Source: Bacteroidales bacterium M8 (lineage in GTDB: Bacteria > Bacteroidota > Bacteroidia > Bacteroidales > Muribaculaceae). Taken from it: a stretch of DNA of 48,709 nucleotides. Below the pieces are notes generated by a model, which searched no databases, was not told where the DNA came from, and saw nothing but the letters and a program-made list of their open reading frames with translations. Positions 17,558-25,937 of this stretch are shown piece after piece. Position 1 is the first letter of the stretch; each line of letters starts with the position of its first letter. The stretch is from contig LUJS01000006.1 in NCBI GenBank assembly GCA_001689495.1, forward strand, positions 1 to 48,709. The letters run 5' to 3'. The position numbers and the translations under genes are program-made.

Positions 17558-18361
17558 ATGACAATTACTGATTGGATACGCCACCGTGACATGACCGGTA
17601 AGCCTTGCTTCTCATTCGCTGAAGTCAGGGAAGCATTTCCCGTGTCATCTGAAAAGACGATTGCCAATTCTCTCAGTCGCTTGGTAAGCCGAAAAGTATT
17701 GGCTCTGCCGGCAAAGGGATTCTATTGCGTGATACCGTCACAGTATGCGCTACATGGTCTGCTACCCCCGTCATATTATGTAAATCAGTTAATGACGTAT
17801 TGCGAAAAGCCATACTATGTCGGATTATTGAGCGCTGCAGTTTTCTGGGGGGCGGCACATCAAAGGCCTCAACAATTTTCTGTCATGACTGTTCCCCCTA
17901 AATTCCAACGGTCTAAAAACAGAAACAATTTGTTGCTTTGGTTCTATCGGCAATCTATCCCGGAAAATTTCCTCCTTGAAAAAAACACCGAGACATCGTC
18001 GGTAAAGTATTCTAACGCTGAATTGACAGCCTTGGATTTAGTTCAGTTTGATCAACATATCGGTGGGTTGTCACGAGCTGCGACTGTGCTTTCAGAACTT
18101 TTGGAGTTTACAAATTTCAATGAAGCCTCAAATGAATTGTTTTCTTACACCACACTTCCAACTATCCAGCGACTTGGATATATCGTGGACATCATACTTG
18201 AAGATAAGGCGCAGGCAAATGTAATATATCAAGAAATGACTAAATATAGAAACAAGATACAATATTGTTATCTAAGCAATAGTCATAAACGTGATAAAGA
18301 TGTTGTTGACAAGCGATGGCGTGTATATGTAAACGTCGAAATAGAACCTGATGACATATGA
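17558..18361 (+). CDS. AbiEi-type antitoxin (type IV toxin-antitoxin)
   Basis: A 267-residue protein with an N-terminal winged-helix region (FSFAEVREAFPVSSEKTIANSLSRLVSRKVLALPAKGFYCVIP) and the AbiEi_4-like core (YYVGLLSAAVFWGAAHQRPQQFSVMT). AbiEi proteins repress their own promoter and neutralise the AbiEii nucleotidyltransferase. The downstream gene is exactly that toxin and overlaps by ATGA. The ATG at 17558 is the first after the promoter; the longer frame from 17480 would start upstream of it. Base composition is AT-richer than the flanks (26 of 60 G/C at 17941-18000), which suggests horizontal transfer. Confidence 0.85.
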   Translation: MTITDWIRHRDMTGKPCFSFAEVREAFPVSSEKTIANSLSRLVSRKVLALPAKGFYCVIPSQYALHGLLPPSYYVNQLMTYCEKPYYVGLLSAAVFWGAAHQRPQQFSVMTVPPKFQRSKNRNNLLLWFYRQSIPENFLLEKNTETSSVKYSNAELTALDLVQFDQHIGGLSRAATVLSELLEFTNFNEASNELFSYTTLPTIQRLGYIVDIILEDKAQANVIYQEMTKYRNKIQYCYLSNSHKRDKDVVDKRWRVYVNVEIEPDDI

Positions 18362-19149
18362 TTAAAAGAGAATCAATTTTAGAATGGAATGAATTCCTTC
18401 CATGGCAAGATAAGGCTATGGTGGAGCAGGACTTGATTATTTCGCGTGCACTCGTGGCAATTTTCAGTGATGATTTCCTCGCTTCGCAGCTTGCTTTTCG
18501 CGGTGGTACGGCTCTGCATAAACTATACATAAGTCCGCAACCGCGTTACAGCGAGGATATTGATCTCGTTCAAATCACTGCGGGACCGATAAAACCCATA
18601 ATGTATCGGCTCGGGGAAGTTCTGGATTTCTTGCCAAACCGTGTTACCAAGCAGAAACGGTATAACAATACCATGCTATTTCGGTTGGAGTCAGAGATTC
18701 CTCCGGTGGTGCCTATCCGCCTGAAGATTGAAATCAACTGCTTTGAACATTTCAATGAACTCGGCTTAGTCAAAGTCCCGTTTGAAGTCAACAACTCATG
18801 GTTTTCAGGAAGCTGTGAAATAACGACTTACAAACTCGACGAATTGCTTGGCACCAAGTTAAGAGCCTTGTATCAGCGAAGAAAAGGCAGAGATTTATTC
18901 GACCTATATGCGGCACTGACCAAGGCGGATGTCAACACTGATGAAATAATGCGTTGCTACCACCGCTATATCGGATTCAGTGTGGCTCAGCCTCCTACCA
19001 AAAAGCAGTTCCTGCTCAATATGGAAGAGAAGATGACCGACGGCGAATTTCTTGGCGATACCGCAATGTTGCTTCGCCCTGAGTTGGATTTCAATGCTGA
19101 TGCAGCCTTCAATCTCGTTCTGAACGAACTTTTGGAAAAACTCAAATGA
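18358..19149 (+). CDS. AbiEii/AbiGii-family nucleotidyltransferase toxin
   Basis: A 263-residue DNA polymerase-beta-like nucleotidyltransferase. The core motif is present: GG at 49-50 in FRGGTALHKLY, and D67/D69 in SEDIDL. A third region follows with the KLDELLGTKLRALYQRRKGRDLFDLY block typical of AbiEii toxins. Characterised members block growth by adding nucleotides to tRNA 3' ends or other targets, and protect against phage when paired with AbiEi. The key residues look intact. It is co-translated with the antitoxin and shares its low GC. No flanking repeats or transposase are visible, so the route of acquisition is unknown. Confidence 0.88.
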   Translation: MIKRESILEWNEFLPWQDKAMVEQDLIISRALVAIFSDDFLASQLAFRGGTALHKLYISPQPRYSEDIDLVQITAGPIKPIMYRLGEVLDFLPNRVTKQKRYNNTMLFRLESEIPPVVPIRLKIEINCFEHFNELGLVKVPFEVNNSWFSGSCEITTYKLDELLGTKLRALYQRRKGRDLFDLYAALTKADVNTDEIMRCYHRYIGFSVAQPPTKKQFLLNMEEKMTDGEFLGDTAMLLRPELDFNADAAFNLVLNELLEKLK

Positions 19150-19265
19150 TTCTCTATAAAAAGACGGAATGAAGGGCTGATTTATTTAGCAATCCGGTAT
19201 AATCCCCCAAAAGTGCATCAAAAGGCATAAAACTCTTCGAATTGTTTTTAACATATCAACCGGGC

Positions 19266-19297
19266 TTTGCTACTGACCCATTTTTTTGCTAATTTTG
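19266..19297 (+). promoter_or_regulatory. Promoter of the HAD phosphatase gene
   Basis: TTTG (19266-19269), 20 bases, TAATTTTG (19290-19297). Both elements match the consensus. The leader before the ATG at 19326 would be about 20 bases. Confidence 0.75.
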
Positions 19298-19325
19298 CAG
19301 CATAATATGACCGAATAGCAGGATT

Positions 19326-20108
19326 ATGATAAAGGCATTGTTTTTTGATATTGACGGTACGCTTGTCAGTTTCAGGACTCACCGGATACCCGAGTCGACC
19401 GTGAGGGGTCTGACCGAGGCCAAGGAGGCGGGGGTGGAAATATATATTTCGACAGGGCGTCCGTACAGAATCATCAATAATATATGCCAGATCGAACACC
19501 TGATTGACGGATATATAACGACGAACGGGGCCTATTGCTTTATCGGCGACAGGGTCATATCGTGCTCGCCCATAGATGACGCCGAAGTCAGGACTGTGCT
19601 CGGGATGTCTGACAGTCTCGGATTTGCCTGCATGGTGGTGGGCGAGAAAGACCTGTGCATGTATAATATCGACGACAACGCAAGGCACGTCTTCAGCGAC
19701 ATACTAAACGTGCCCGACTATGGCGCGGACACGCCTGTCGAGAAGGTGCTGGGGCAGAGGATTTTGCAGCTCTCCCCTTTCATCACGCCCGAACAGGAGG
19801 CCGAGATGATGCCGTCGCTCAAGGCCATCGAGTCTGGCCGCTGGCATCCGGCCTTTACAGACATGACCGCCAAGGGTGTCAGCAAGGCCAAGGGGCTGCT
19901 GGACATCGCCTCTTATCGCGGATTTGACATCCGCGAGACCATGGCGTTCGGCGACGGGGGCAATGACCTTTCGATTATAAAGAAGGCCGGGACGGGCGTG
20001 GCGATGGGCAATGCCAACGAGATCCTCAAGCTCCATGCCGACTATGTCACGACCTCGGTCGACGACGACGGAATCAGCAACGCCCTGAGACATTTCGGCG
20101 TAATTTAG
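19326..20108 (+). CDS. HAD-IIB (Cof-type) sugar-phosphate phosphatase
   Basis: A 260-residue haloacid dehalogenase-superfamily hydrolase. Motif I is FFDIDGT with nucleophile D8 and acid D10, motif II is STGRP, the lysine region is KGVSKAKGL, and motif IV is FGDGGND near residue 208. The large C2B cap between motifs II and III and the length place it with Cof/YidA proteins, which dephosphorylate sugar phosphates or flavin nucleotides; the substrate is not predictable. It has its own promoter and seems to be monocistronic, since another promoter follows at 20171-20203. Confidence 0.9.
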   Translation: MIKALFFDIDGTLVSFRTHRIPESTVRGLTEAKEAGVEIYISTGRPYRIINNICQIEHLIDGYITTNGAYCFIGDRVISCSPIDDAEVRTVLGMSDSLGFACMVVGEKDLCMYNIDDNARHVFSDILNVPDYGADTPVEKVLGQRILQLSPFITPEQEAEMMPSLKAIESGRWHPAFTDMTAKGVSKAKGLLDIASYRGFDIRETMAFGDGGNDLSIIKKAGTGVAMGNANEILKLHADYVTTSVDDDGISNALRHFGVI

Positions 20109-20170
20109 ACCAATTTTTCGCACTCAAGCAGACAAAAAAACAGCTTTTTCTTAAAATTCCTCCGAAAAAA

Positions 20171-20203
20171 TTTGGAGGATATGTGGATTATTATCTAATT
20201 TTG
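20171..20203 (+). promoter_or_regulatory. Promoter of the AAA+ ATPase leader transcript
   Basis: TTTG (20171-20174), 21 bases, TAATTTTG (20196-20203). The full consensus lies 378 bases upstream of the AAA+ start codon, implying a long 5' leader or a separate small RNA. Confidence 0.7.
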
Positions 20204-20580
20204 CGGCATAGTGGCAAAAAGCCATATCGAAAAACAATAGTATTTGAGTTGTACTATGACAAACTTCAAGCAGATCATCACCAATCAGACAAGCTCCGGC
20301 CCGGATGGCACGGGGAGGCGAAGATCGTGTCTTGAATAGAACACACATTCCACTAATTTTTCAAGGCAAAATCAACGTCCGCAGACTACCGACAGCACGG
20401 ATTGCGTCCTGACGCATCGTGTCCGGTCTTGGCTGACGCGCACATTGACATGCTTGTGCATGAGGGAGAAGATGGTTCTCCCCTACACCGTTACGCACTG
20501 TTCCCACGGGACGCCCTGCCGGGTGTTCCGTGACACTGATTCACAACCTTGAAATATTAACTCAAAAAAACTCAAACGAT
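20204..20580 (+). promoter_or_regulatory. Long hairpin-rich 5' leader of the AAA+ gene, possible structured RNA
   Basis: No conserved gene is seen between the HAD stop at 20108 and the AAA+ start at 20581, apart from the promoter and a short ORF listed separately. The second half holds four successive hairpins. 20396-20421 has CACG and TGCGTC arms. 20449-20462 pairs CATGC with GCATG. 20464-20482 pairs GGGAGAA with TTCTCCC. 20505-20532 pairs CACGG and CGCCC with GGGTG and CCGTG around a 2x2 internal loop. None is followed by a T-run, so they are not ordinary terminators. They suggest a regulatory leader, but I do not recognise a known riboswitch. Confidence 0.4.
20256..20339 (+). CDS. Possible 27-residue leader ORF
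   Basis: An ATG 53 bases after the -7 element opens a 27-codon frame (MTNFKQIITNQTS..., ending RRRSCLE) in the AAA+ leader. An inverted repeat ATAGTA/TACTAT precedes and touches the start. No family is recognised, and a frame this short may be chance. Confidence 0.2.
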   Translation: MTNFKQIITNQTSSGPDGTGRRRSCLE

Positions 20581-22422
20581 ATGGCAACCAACAACAAATT
20601 CATCCCCTGCATAGAGAACGTACAGATCCATCCCTATTCTCCCGGCTCGAAACTCGCCACCTGCACCCCCGGATTCGAGCACTTCGACGACCGCTCGCAC
20701 TTCATGCTGTTCCGCAACATGACCCACATCGCGGTCAAGATCGACGCTACGAATCCGGAGTTCGACAATCCACGCCGCCGTCGTTCCAAGAAGACATTCT
20801 TCGTCAACGTCTATGATGTCGAGGACGAGGTGGTCATCTCGTCGCGCTCCATCTACATCGACATGGGCGCCGACGACTGCATAGAGACCTATCGCACCGA
20901 CGTGCCTCTGTATTTCACGCAGATAGACACCGAGAAGCATTACTGGCTCGAGGTCGTGATACCCGACGGCGAGGACAGGACCGTTGTGTTCCGCAAGGAG
21001 TTCAGGTTCATCAGTTGCGTCAAGCCGCTCCCGACACGATACTACACCCCTCTGCGTGCCGGCATCGTGCGCCCGAACGCCTCCGACCCCAAGGCTGACA
21101 CCTGCGAATTCTATAAGGAGGCGCACGACAACATCTGGTCGGACAGCGATTTCAAGGTCGTTTTCGAGCTTGAGGACAACATAAGCCGCACGCTCGGATT
21201 TGCCCCCGAACTTTACGCGCAGGTCGACTCTGACGACAAGAGCGCTCTTTATCCCGTCAATCTGTCCGACCCAACCGAGGATGAGGAGGGGCGCAAAATC
21301 AGAACGGCGACCGTGACGATTCCCGTGTCGTCAACCTCTTACGGATTCGACAGCTCACTGTCACTGCGGGTGAATCTGAAGTCTCAGGGCTACATATTCG
21401 CCACCGCCGCGTTCTTCACGTCGTCCGACAGAAACGTCAAGGGTACGCTCACCGAGTCGGAGCTGGTGAAATGCGAGCTCGACAGCAATGCGAAGTGGTT
21501 CGAGCTGGTCACCGAGCGGTCCAAGGAATGGGACCTCGCGTCTGCCGAAGACCGTAGCGCCATCGACGACCTCAACAACATGGTTGGACTGAACGAAGTC
21601 AAGAACAAGGTCAGGGCCTATCGACACCTGATGGAGTTCTTTGACAAGCGCCGCAAGGCCGGACTCAACACCAAATATCCTCCGCTCCACGCCATGTTCC
21701 TCGGCTCGCCCGGCACCGGCAAGACCACGGTAGCCAAGATTCTAGGCCGCGTGCTCAAAGAGTGCGGCGTCCTCTCGTCGGGCCACGTGGTGGTCAAGGA
21801 GCGCGCCACGCTCATAGGGCAATATTACAGCTCGGAGGCCGAGAACACGCTCAAGGCCCTCGAGATGGCCAAGGGCGGAATACTCTTCATAGACGAGGCT
21901 TATCAGCTATCCGTGCCGTCAGACCCCAAGGACCCCGGCCGCTGGGTGATAGACTCGCTGATGACGGCGATGGCCGACGAATCCGACAGGGACTGGATGC
22001 TGATTCTGGCCGGATACACCGAGCCGACACAGCGGCTGCTGGAACTGAATCCCGGACTGGCATCGCGCATCCCGGCCTCGAACATCTACAACTTCGAGGA
22101 TTATGACGACTCGGAGCTGATGGAGATAGCCCGAGGCTATTTCAAGGCTCAGGAGTTCACGCTCACGCACAACGCCGAGCGCAAGTTGCAGGAAAAGCTC
22201 GAGGCGGACTACAGGTCGAAAGGCAAGGAGTTCGGCAACGGTCGCCACGTGATGAATCTGATAGAGACGCATATACTCCCGGCCATGGCCACCAGACTGG
22301 CAGGCACCGACGACATGTCGGCCGAGACACTGTCGACGATCAGGAGCTGCGACATACCCGCGCCCGAGACCGAGATCCAGCGCAACATGCGCCGCGCACC
22401 CAGAATGGGTTTTGTCGGATGA
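20581..22422 (+). CDS. CbxX/CfqX-type AAA+ ATPase with novel N-terminal half
   Basis: A 613-residue protein. Residues about 335-600 are an AAA+ module of the CbxX/CfqX (SpoVK/EccA-like) type. Walker A is GSPGTGKT at 375-382, the pore-loop-like GQYYSSEAENT follows, Walker B is ILFIDEA with D438/E439, the sensor region is LILAGYTEP, and the arginine-finger region is NPGLASRIP. Relatives remodel or unfold protein partners, such as Rubisco in CbbX. Residues 1-330 look beta-rich, with alternating strands and a basic RRRR patch, and I cannot match them to a family; they may be the substrate-binding part. The start at 20581 follows an A-rich stretch; an earlier in-frame start at 20530 would lie inside the last leader hairpin. 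Confidence 0.85.
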   Translation: MATNNKFIPCIENVQIHPYSPGSKLATCTPGFEHFDDRSHFMLFRNMTHIAVKIDATNPEFDNPRRRRSKKTFFVNVYDVEDEVVISSRSIYIDMGADDCIETYRTDVPLYFTQIDTEKHYWLEVVIPDGEDRTVVFRKEFRFISCVKPLPTRYYTPLRAGIVRPNASDPKADTCEFYKEAHDNIWSDSDFKVVFELEDNISRTLGFAPELYAQVDSDDKSALYPVNLSDPTEDEEGRKIRTATVTIPVSSTSYGFDSSLSLRVNLKSQGYIFATAAFFTSSDRNVKGTLTESELVKCELDSNAKWFELVTERSKEWDLASAEDRSAIDDLNNMVGLNEVKNKVRAYRHLMEFFDKRRKAGLNTKYPPLHAMFLGSPGTGKTTVAKILGRVLKECGVLSSGHVVVKERATLIGQYYSSEAENTLKALEMAKGGILFIDEAYQLSVPSDPKDPGRWVIDSLMTAMADESDRDWMLILAGYTEPTQRLLELNPGLASRIPASNIYNFEDYDDSELMEIARGYFKAQEFTLTHNAERKLQEKLEADYRSKGKEFGNGRHVMNLIETHILPAMATRLAGTDDMSAETLSTIRSCDIPAPETEIQRNMRRAPRMGFVG

Positions 22423-22430
22423 CGTCGGCG

Positions 22431-23576
22431 TCAGGCAGACTTGAGGATGATCTCAACAACCTCGGGCCATGCTCCGAAACGGAAAGTGAGGTTGCTGCCG
22501 ACACCCGTACTGACATAGAGCACGCGGTCTCCCTCGCGGTACTCGCCGCCCCACTCGCGGTAGACGAACCGCGAGGGAGAGAACCGACCTATCCTGAACT
22601 GCATGGCGTGAGTATGGCCGGCAAGGGTGAGGGCCACATCGCTGTCGGGCAGCACCTCGCGCCTCCAGTGCGTGGGGTCGTGACTCAGGAGCACCTTGAA
22701 TGTTCCCTCGGGCAGATCCCTGAGCGCGTGCCGCAGGTCGGCCCGTGCCGGGAACGGCGGCTTGCCGTCATTCTCGACACCCACAATGGCCATCGAGGCA
22801 CCGCCGCGGCTGATGATGCGCGACTCGTTGACAAGCAGTTCCCACCCCATCTCGCGCTCCTTGGCGCAGAGAGCCTGCGACGCCTTGACGGCACCGTCGC
22901 GCTCGCGATACTTGAGATATGCGCAGTAGTCGTGATTGCCCAGCACGGAGAACACCCCGTCAGGCGCCTTGAGACGCTCGAGCTCGGGCATGAACTCGTC
23001 GACCTCCGAGGGACGCAGATTCACCAGATCGCCCGTAAAGGCAATGGCATCGGGATGGAGTGAGTTGACCTTGTCGACGATCTTGCGGACCGTGTCGGGT
23101 GACTTGTGATAAGTGCCGATATGAAAATCGGTCAGCTGGACAATCCTGTAGCCGTCAAACTGAGGCGGAAGATTGTCGAAACGCATCTCGACCCGATGTA
23201 CCGTAATGATTTTCCATCCGAAGAAAAGCCCGAAAAACGACAACGTCATCACGACGAGGGCTATGGTGACGCCGCTGTAATAGCCCAGCGGCTCGGCAAA
23301 AGGCAAGACGTCAGACGATGTGGCGCCGAGCCACGCCACGAGGGCGAAGAGCGCCTTTGGGAGGGCGACACCGAGGATGAGCGCCGTGAAGATGTTCATC
23401 ACGCCCGCGTTGAACCGCTTGAAGGCCATCGCGAAGACCGCGAGGAACACAAACAGGAACGAGGGCACCCAATAGATGACACTCCATATAGCGCGTCCTC
23501 CCCTCACATAAGTGTCCCATATATAGAGGTCGGGGGCCAGAATGCCTGCCGCGACAAGGAGAATGACATATATCAT
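22431..23576 (-). CDS. Membrane-anchored metallophosphoesterase
   Basis: A 381-residue calcineurin-like phosphoesterase. The N-terminal 130 residues contain about four or five membrane helices. The catalytic domain follows with the metal ligands in order: TDFHIG, TGDLVN, GNHDY, LSHDP and AGHTHAMQ. The layout matches YaeI/YkuE-like phosphodiesterases, some of which hydrolyse lipid-linked substrates such as UDP-diacylglucosamine; the substrate here is unknown. The ATG at 23576 was chosen because a TATATTTG promoter at 23584-23591 would place transcription start right next to it; the in-frame ATG at 23597 would lie upstream of that. Its stop is 8 bases from the convergent AAA+ gene. Confidence 0.9.
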   Translation of the reverse strand: MIYVILLVAAGILAPDLYIWDTYVRGGRAIWSVIYWVPSFLFVFLAVFAMAFKRFNAGVMNIFTALILGVALPKALFALVAWLGATSSDVLPFAEPLGYYSGVTIALVVMTLSFFGLFFGWKIITVHRVEMRFDNLPPQFDGYRIVQLTDFHIGTYHKSPDTVRKIVDKVNSLHPDAIAFTGDLVNLRPSEVDEFMPELERLKAPDGVFSVLGNHDYCAYLKYRERDGAVKASQALCAKEREMGWELLVNESRIISRGGASMAIVGVENDGKPPFPARADLRHALRDLPEGTFKVLLSHDPTHWRREVLPDSDVALTLAGHTHAMQFRIGRFSPSRFVYREWGGEYREGDRVLYVSTGVGSNLTFRFGAWPEVVEIILKSA

Positions 23577-23583
23577 GACTCCG

Positions 23584-23591
23584 CAAATATA
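23584..23591 (-). promoter_or_regulatory. -7 element of the metallophosphoesterase gene
   Basis: Minus strand TATATTTG, an exact TAnnTTTG, 7 bases before the ATG at 23576. This suggests a leaderless or nearly leaderless message. Confidence 0.55.
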
Positions 23592-23632
23592 GGACAAAAA
23601 TGTGAGAGGAGGATAAACTTTAACCTTATTTA

Positions 23633-25894
23633 TCAGAAGCAGTAGGCTGCTCCGAGCGCAAGCGATCCGTTGGCCAGCAGATTGTGCGGCGCGTGCGACA
23701 TGATGCCGCGCGTCCAGCCCATCAGCGTGGGCGACAGGGTCAGCTCGATCTGACGGGCCACCTGCCAGCGTCCCTGAAGACCCAGTTTGAAGGCCGCGCC
23801 CACGCCGCTGCCGTTCTGGTCGCTCCAGCCGATACCGGTGCCGGCCAGTCCGACGAGGTTGAACTTGCCCGAGGGGGCACCCGTCATCAGGGTGGTGATG
23901 TCGAGCATGTAGTCTATGCCGAACGTGCTGATGTTGAGCTTGCGGTCCTTGCCTTTCAGACGGGCCATGTTGTAGTCATAGTAGACCTGCAGACCGCTCG
24001 TGCCGCTGAGCCATCCACCCACGGCGCCGTTGAACGCCCAAGTGATCTTGTCTGGAGACAGAGCCTCGCTGAACAGACCGGGGGCAACCGAGATGCCGAC
24101 GAACATAGGCTTGCGCACCTTCTCGTCGCCTACGAGCACGGACGAGCTCCGGTACTGGTGGCGTCCCTCCATCTTGTAGGTGAAACCAGCCATGACACGC
24201 CACTCGGGGTTGACCTTGTGACGGTATTCGGGGATGTCGAGAAGCTGTGCCTGAGGCTCGATGACGAGATCGACGGCGTCGGACAGACGGAACGAGGCCT
24301 GCAGACCCGCACGGGGGCCCCACACGAACTTGTGTTTGCCGCCGTCATAGTAAGCGGCGCCACCCGTGAGACCGGCAAAGGCGCGGAGGTCAAAGACGCG
24401 GTCGGGGTTGAATCCGTTGGCAAGGGCCGAAAGGCTGACCATATAGTCGGCTGTGGCAGACAGCGAGCGATAGGGCTTCTTGGTCGAGTAAATCTCGGCG
24501 TCGAGTCCGAGACGCCATGCGCTGACGGGGCTAAACCACGAGCCGAACATGAATGATGCTGCCGCGGCCTTGGTCCACTTACCCGAGCGCTGGAACGTGC
24601 CGCCCTCGAATGTCATGAATGCATGACGGCCATTGTCGTAGAGCGAATCCTCGAGTATGCTGAAACTCTTGTTATACTCCTTCGAGCCACGGTTGCGATA
24701 GATGAAGCCGAGGCTGAGCGACGGCATCATGGCAAAGGAGTTGCTATAGGTATTCTGCGAGATGGACTTGCCGAACACTCTGAGCTGAGGTTCGAGGAAC
24801 AGGCCGACATTTTGGCTGACATTGAGTATGCCCTGAAAGCCGGCATGGAATCCGGGGAATATCTTCTTGTCGAGACCCGAGACATAGGCGCCGGTGACAC
24901 CGAGGGCAATATTGGACTCGACGCGGCGGTCGGGGTCATAGCCGTTCATGAGCGAGTTGAGATTCAGCAGATAGTCGACGTCGGCCATGCCGTCCCAGCG
25001 CCTCGAGCGTCCGGCCTCCTTGATGGCACCGCCACCAACCTGAATCCTGAGACCCGAGGACGCGGTGAACCATTTGCCCGCAAAGATAGTGGCCTGCGGC
25101 GAAATCCTGTCCTTGAGGCCGCTGAGATTGTTGCCGAGGGCGGCAATCGAGCCCGAGAAGCCAAAGAACAGGTTGTTGCGGAACATATCGTTGACAAACA
25201 GCGAATTGTCCACACGCCTGTATCCGAGACCCTCGTTGAGCCTGTAGCCGAGACCTATCATCACCTGCGCCTCCCAGTCATAGCGGCGCCACGACTTGTG
25301 GTCGTCAAGTCCGTCGGTATAGATGCCCAGACGGGGCTCGAGATAGAGATATGTCGATTGCGTCAGATAGAGTCTGGGCTGCAGGGCCATGCGCACGCCT
25401 GCGGCTCCCCAGAGCTTGTGTCCCTCGCGGTGCAGGCCCTGAACTTCGGCACCAAGAGCGCCGATCAGCTCGAAGCGTCGCGACGGATTGTCGTCGCGCA
25501 GCAGCGACGACAGATTGATGAGCCAGTCGGCCGAAACGGCGCCGAAGAAGGGCTTGTGTTCCCCCTCGCCGTGATGACGACCGCCCGATATGCCGACGCG
25601 CCAGCCGTGGACGGGAGTAACCCAGTCGCCCACGGTGAGTCCGGCCCTGTAGCCTGAATTGGCGCCGCCGATAAAGCCGTCGTGAGCCCTCATCCAAGCC
25701 GGGCCGCCCTCGGCCGATATGAACAGTCGGTCGCCGAATTTCTTTGTCTCGAATCGGCGCGCGGGCGCGGGGCGCTGCAGCACATAGTCGAGAGCATTGA
25801 ATGTTGAGTCGTATGCCTCTGTCTGAGCCGAGAGAGAGTCTGCGGACGCCAGCACCACTGCCGAGACACAGAGTATAGTATGAAGAAACTTCAT
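23633..25894 (-). CDS. Outer-membrane protein of four tandem OmpA-type beta-barrel modules
   Basis: A 753-residue exported protein with a signal peptide ending in LSAQ (residue 24). After it, four homologous modules of about 150-175 residues repeat (about 55-220, 240-402, 424-575, 596-753). Three anchors recur in register: W.(T/S)...(G/A)(W/L) at W91, W275, W453 and W628; D(W/Y)(L/M)..(L/I) at 123, 307, 483 and 661; and (L/I)(E/S)P at 185, 367, 545 and 720. Each module resembles the N-terminal barrel of Bacteroidales OmpA-like proteins (GKWFTP..G.R, D.L.NLS.L.GG..P.R). The chain ends in Phe, the usual outer-membrane barrel signal. There is no peptidoglycan-binding domain in this chain; an OmpA-like domain is in the gene upstream. 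The ATG at 25894 opens the signal peptide. Confidence 0.85.
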   Translation of the reverse strand: MKFLHTILCVSAVVLASADSLSAQTEAYDSTFNALDYVLQRPAPARRFETKKFGDRLFISAEGGPAWMRAHDGFIGGANSGYRAGLTVGDWVTPVHGWRVGISGGRHHGEGEHKPFFGAVSADWLINLSSLLRDDNPSRRFELIGALGAEVQGLHREGHKLWGAAGVRMALQPRLYLTQSTYLYLEPRLGIYTDGLDDHKSWRRYDWEAQVMIGLGYRLNEGLGYRRVDNSLFVNDMFRNNLFFGFSGSIAALGNNLSGLKDRISPQATIFAGKWFTASSGLRIQVGGGAIKEAGRSRRWDGMADVDYLLNLNSLMNGYDPDRRVESNIALGVTGAYVSGLDKKIFPGFHAGFQGILNVSQNVGLFLEPQLRVFGKSISQNTYSNSFAMMPSLSLGFIYRNRGSKEYNKSFSILEDSLYDNGRHAFMTFEGGTFQRSGKWTKAAAASFMFGSWFSPVSAWRLGLDAEIYSTKKPYRSLSATADYMVSLSALANGFNPDRVFDLRAFAGLTGGAAYYDGGKHKFVWGPRAGLQASFRLSDAVDLVIEPQAQLLDIPEYRHKVNPEWRVMAGFTYKMEGRHQYRSSSVLVGDEKVRKPMFVGISVAPGLFSEALSPDKITWAFNGAVGGWLSGTSGLQVYYDYNMARLKGKDRKLNISTFGIDYMLDITTLMTGAPSGKFNLVGLAGTGIGWSDQNGSGVGAAFKLGLQGRWQVARQIELTLSPTLMGWTRGIMSHAPHNLLANGSLALGAAYCF

Positions 25895-25937
25895 TGTATT
25901 GTCTATATGGAATTGTGAAACAGTGAGGTGAACAAAA

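Noticed and set aside
24964..25215. Tandem repeat DNA or recombination array in the four-barrel gene.
   Set aside because: The repeats are diverged at protein level and no DNA repeat longer than a few bases is visible, so this is ancient duplication rather than phase-variable DNA.
23684..25657. Long plus-strand frames opposite the four-barrel gene.
   Set aside because: Shadows of codon usage. The minus strand has the signal peptide, in-register repeats and terminal Phe.
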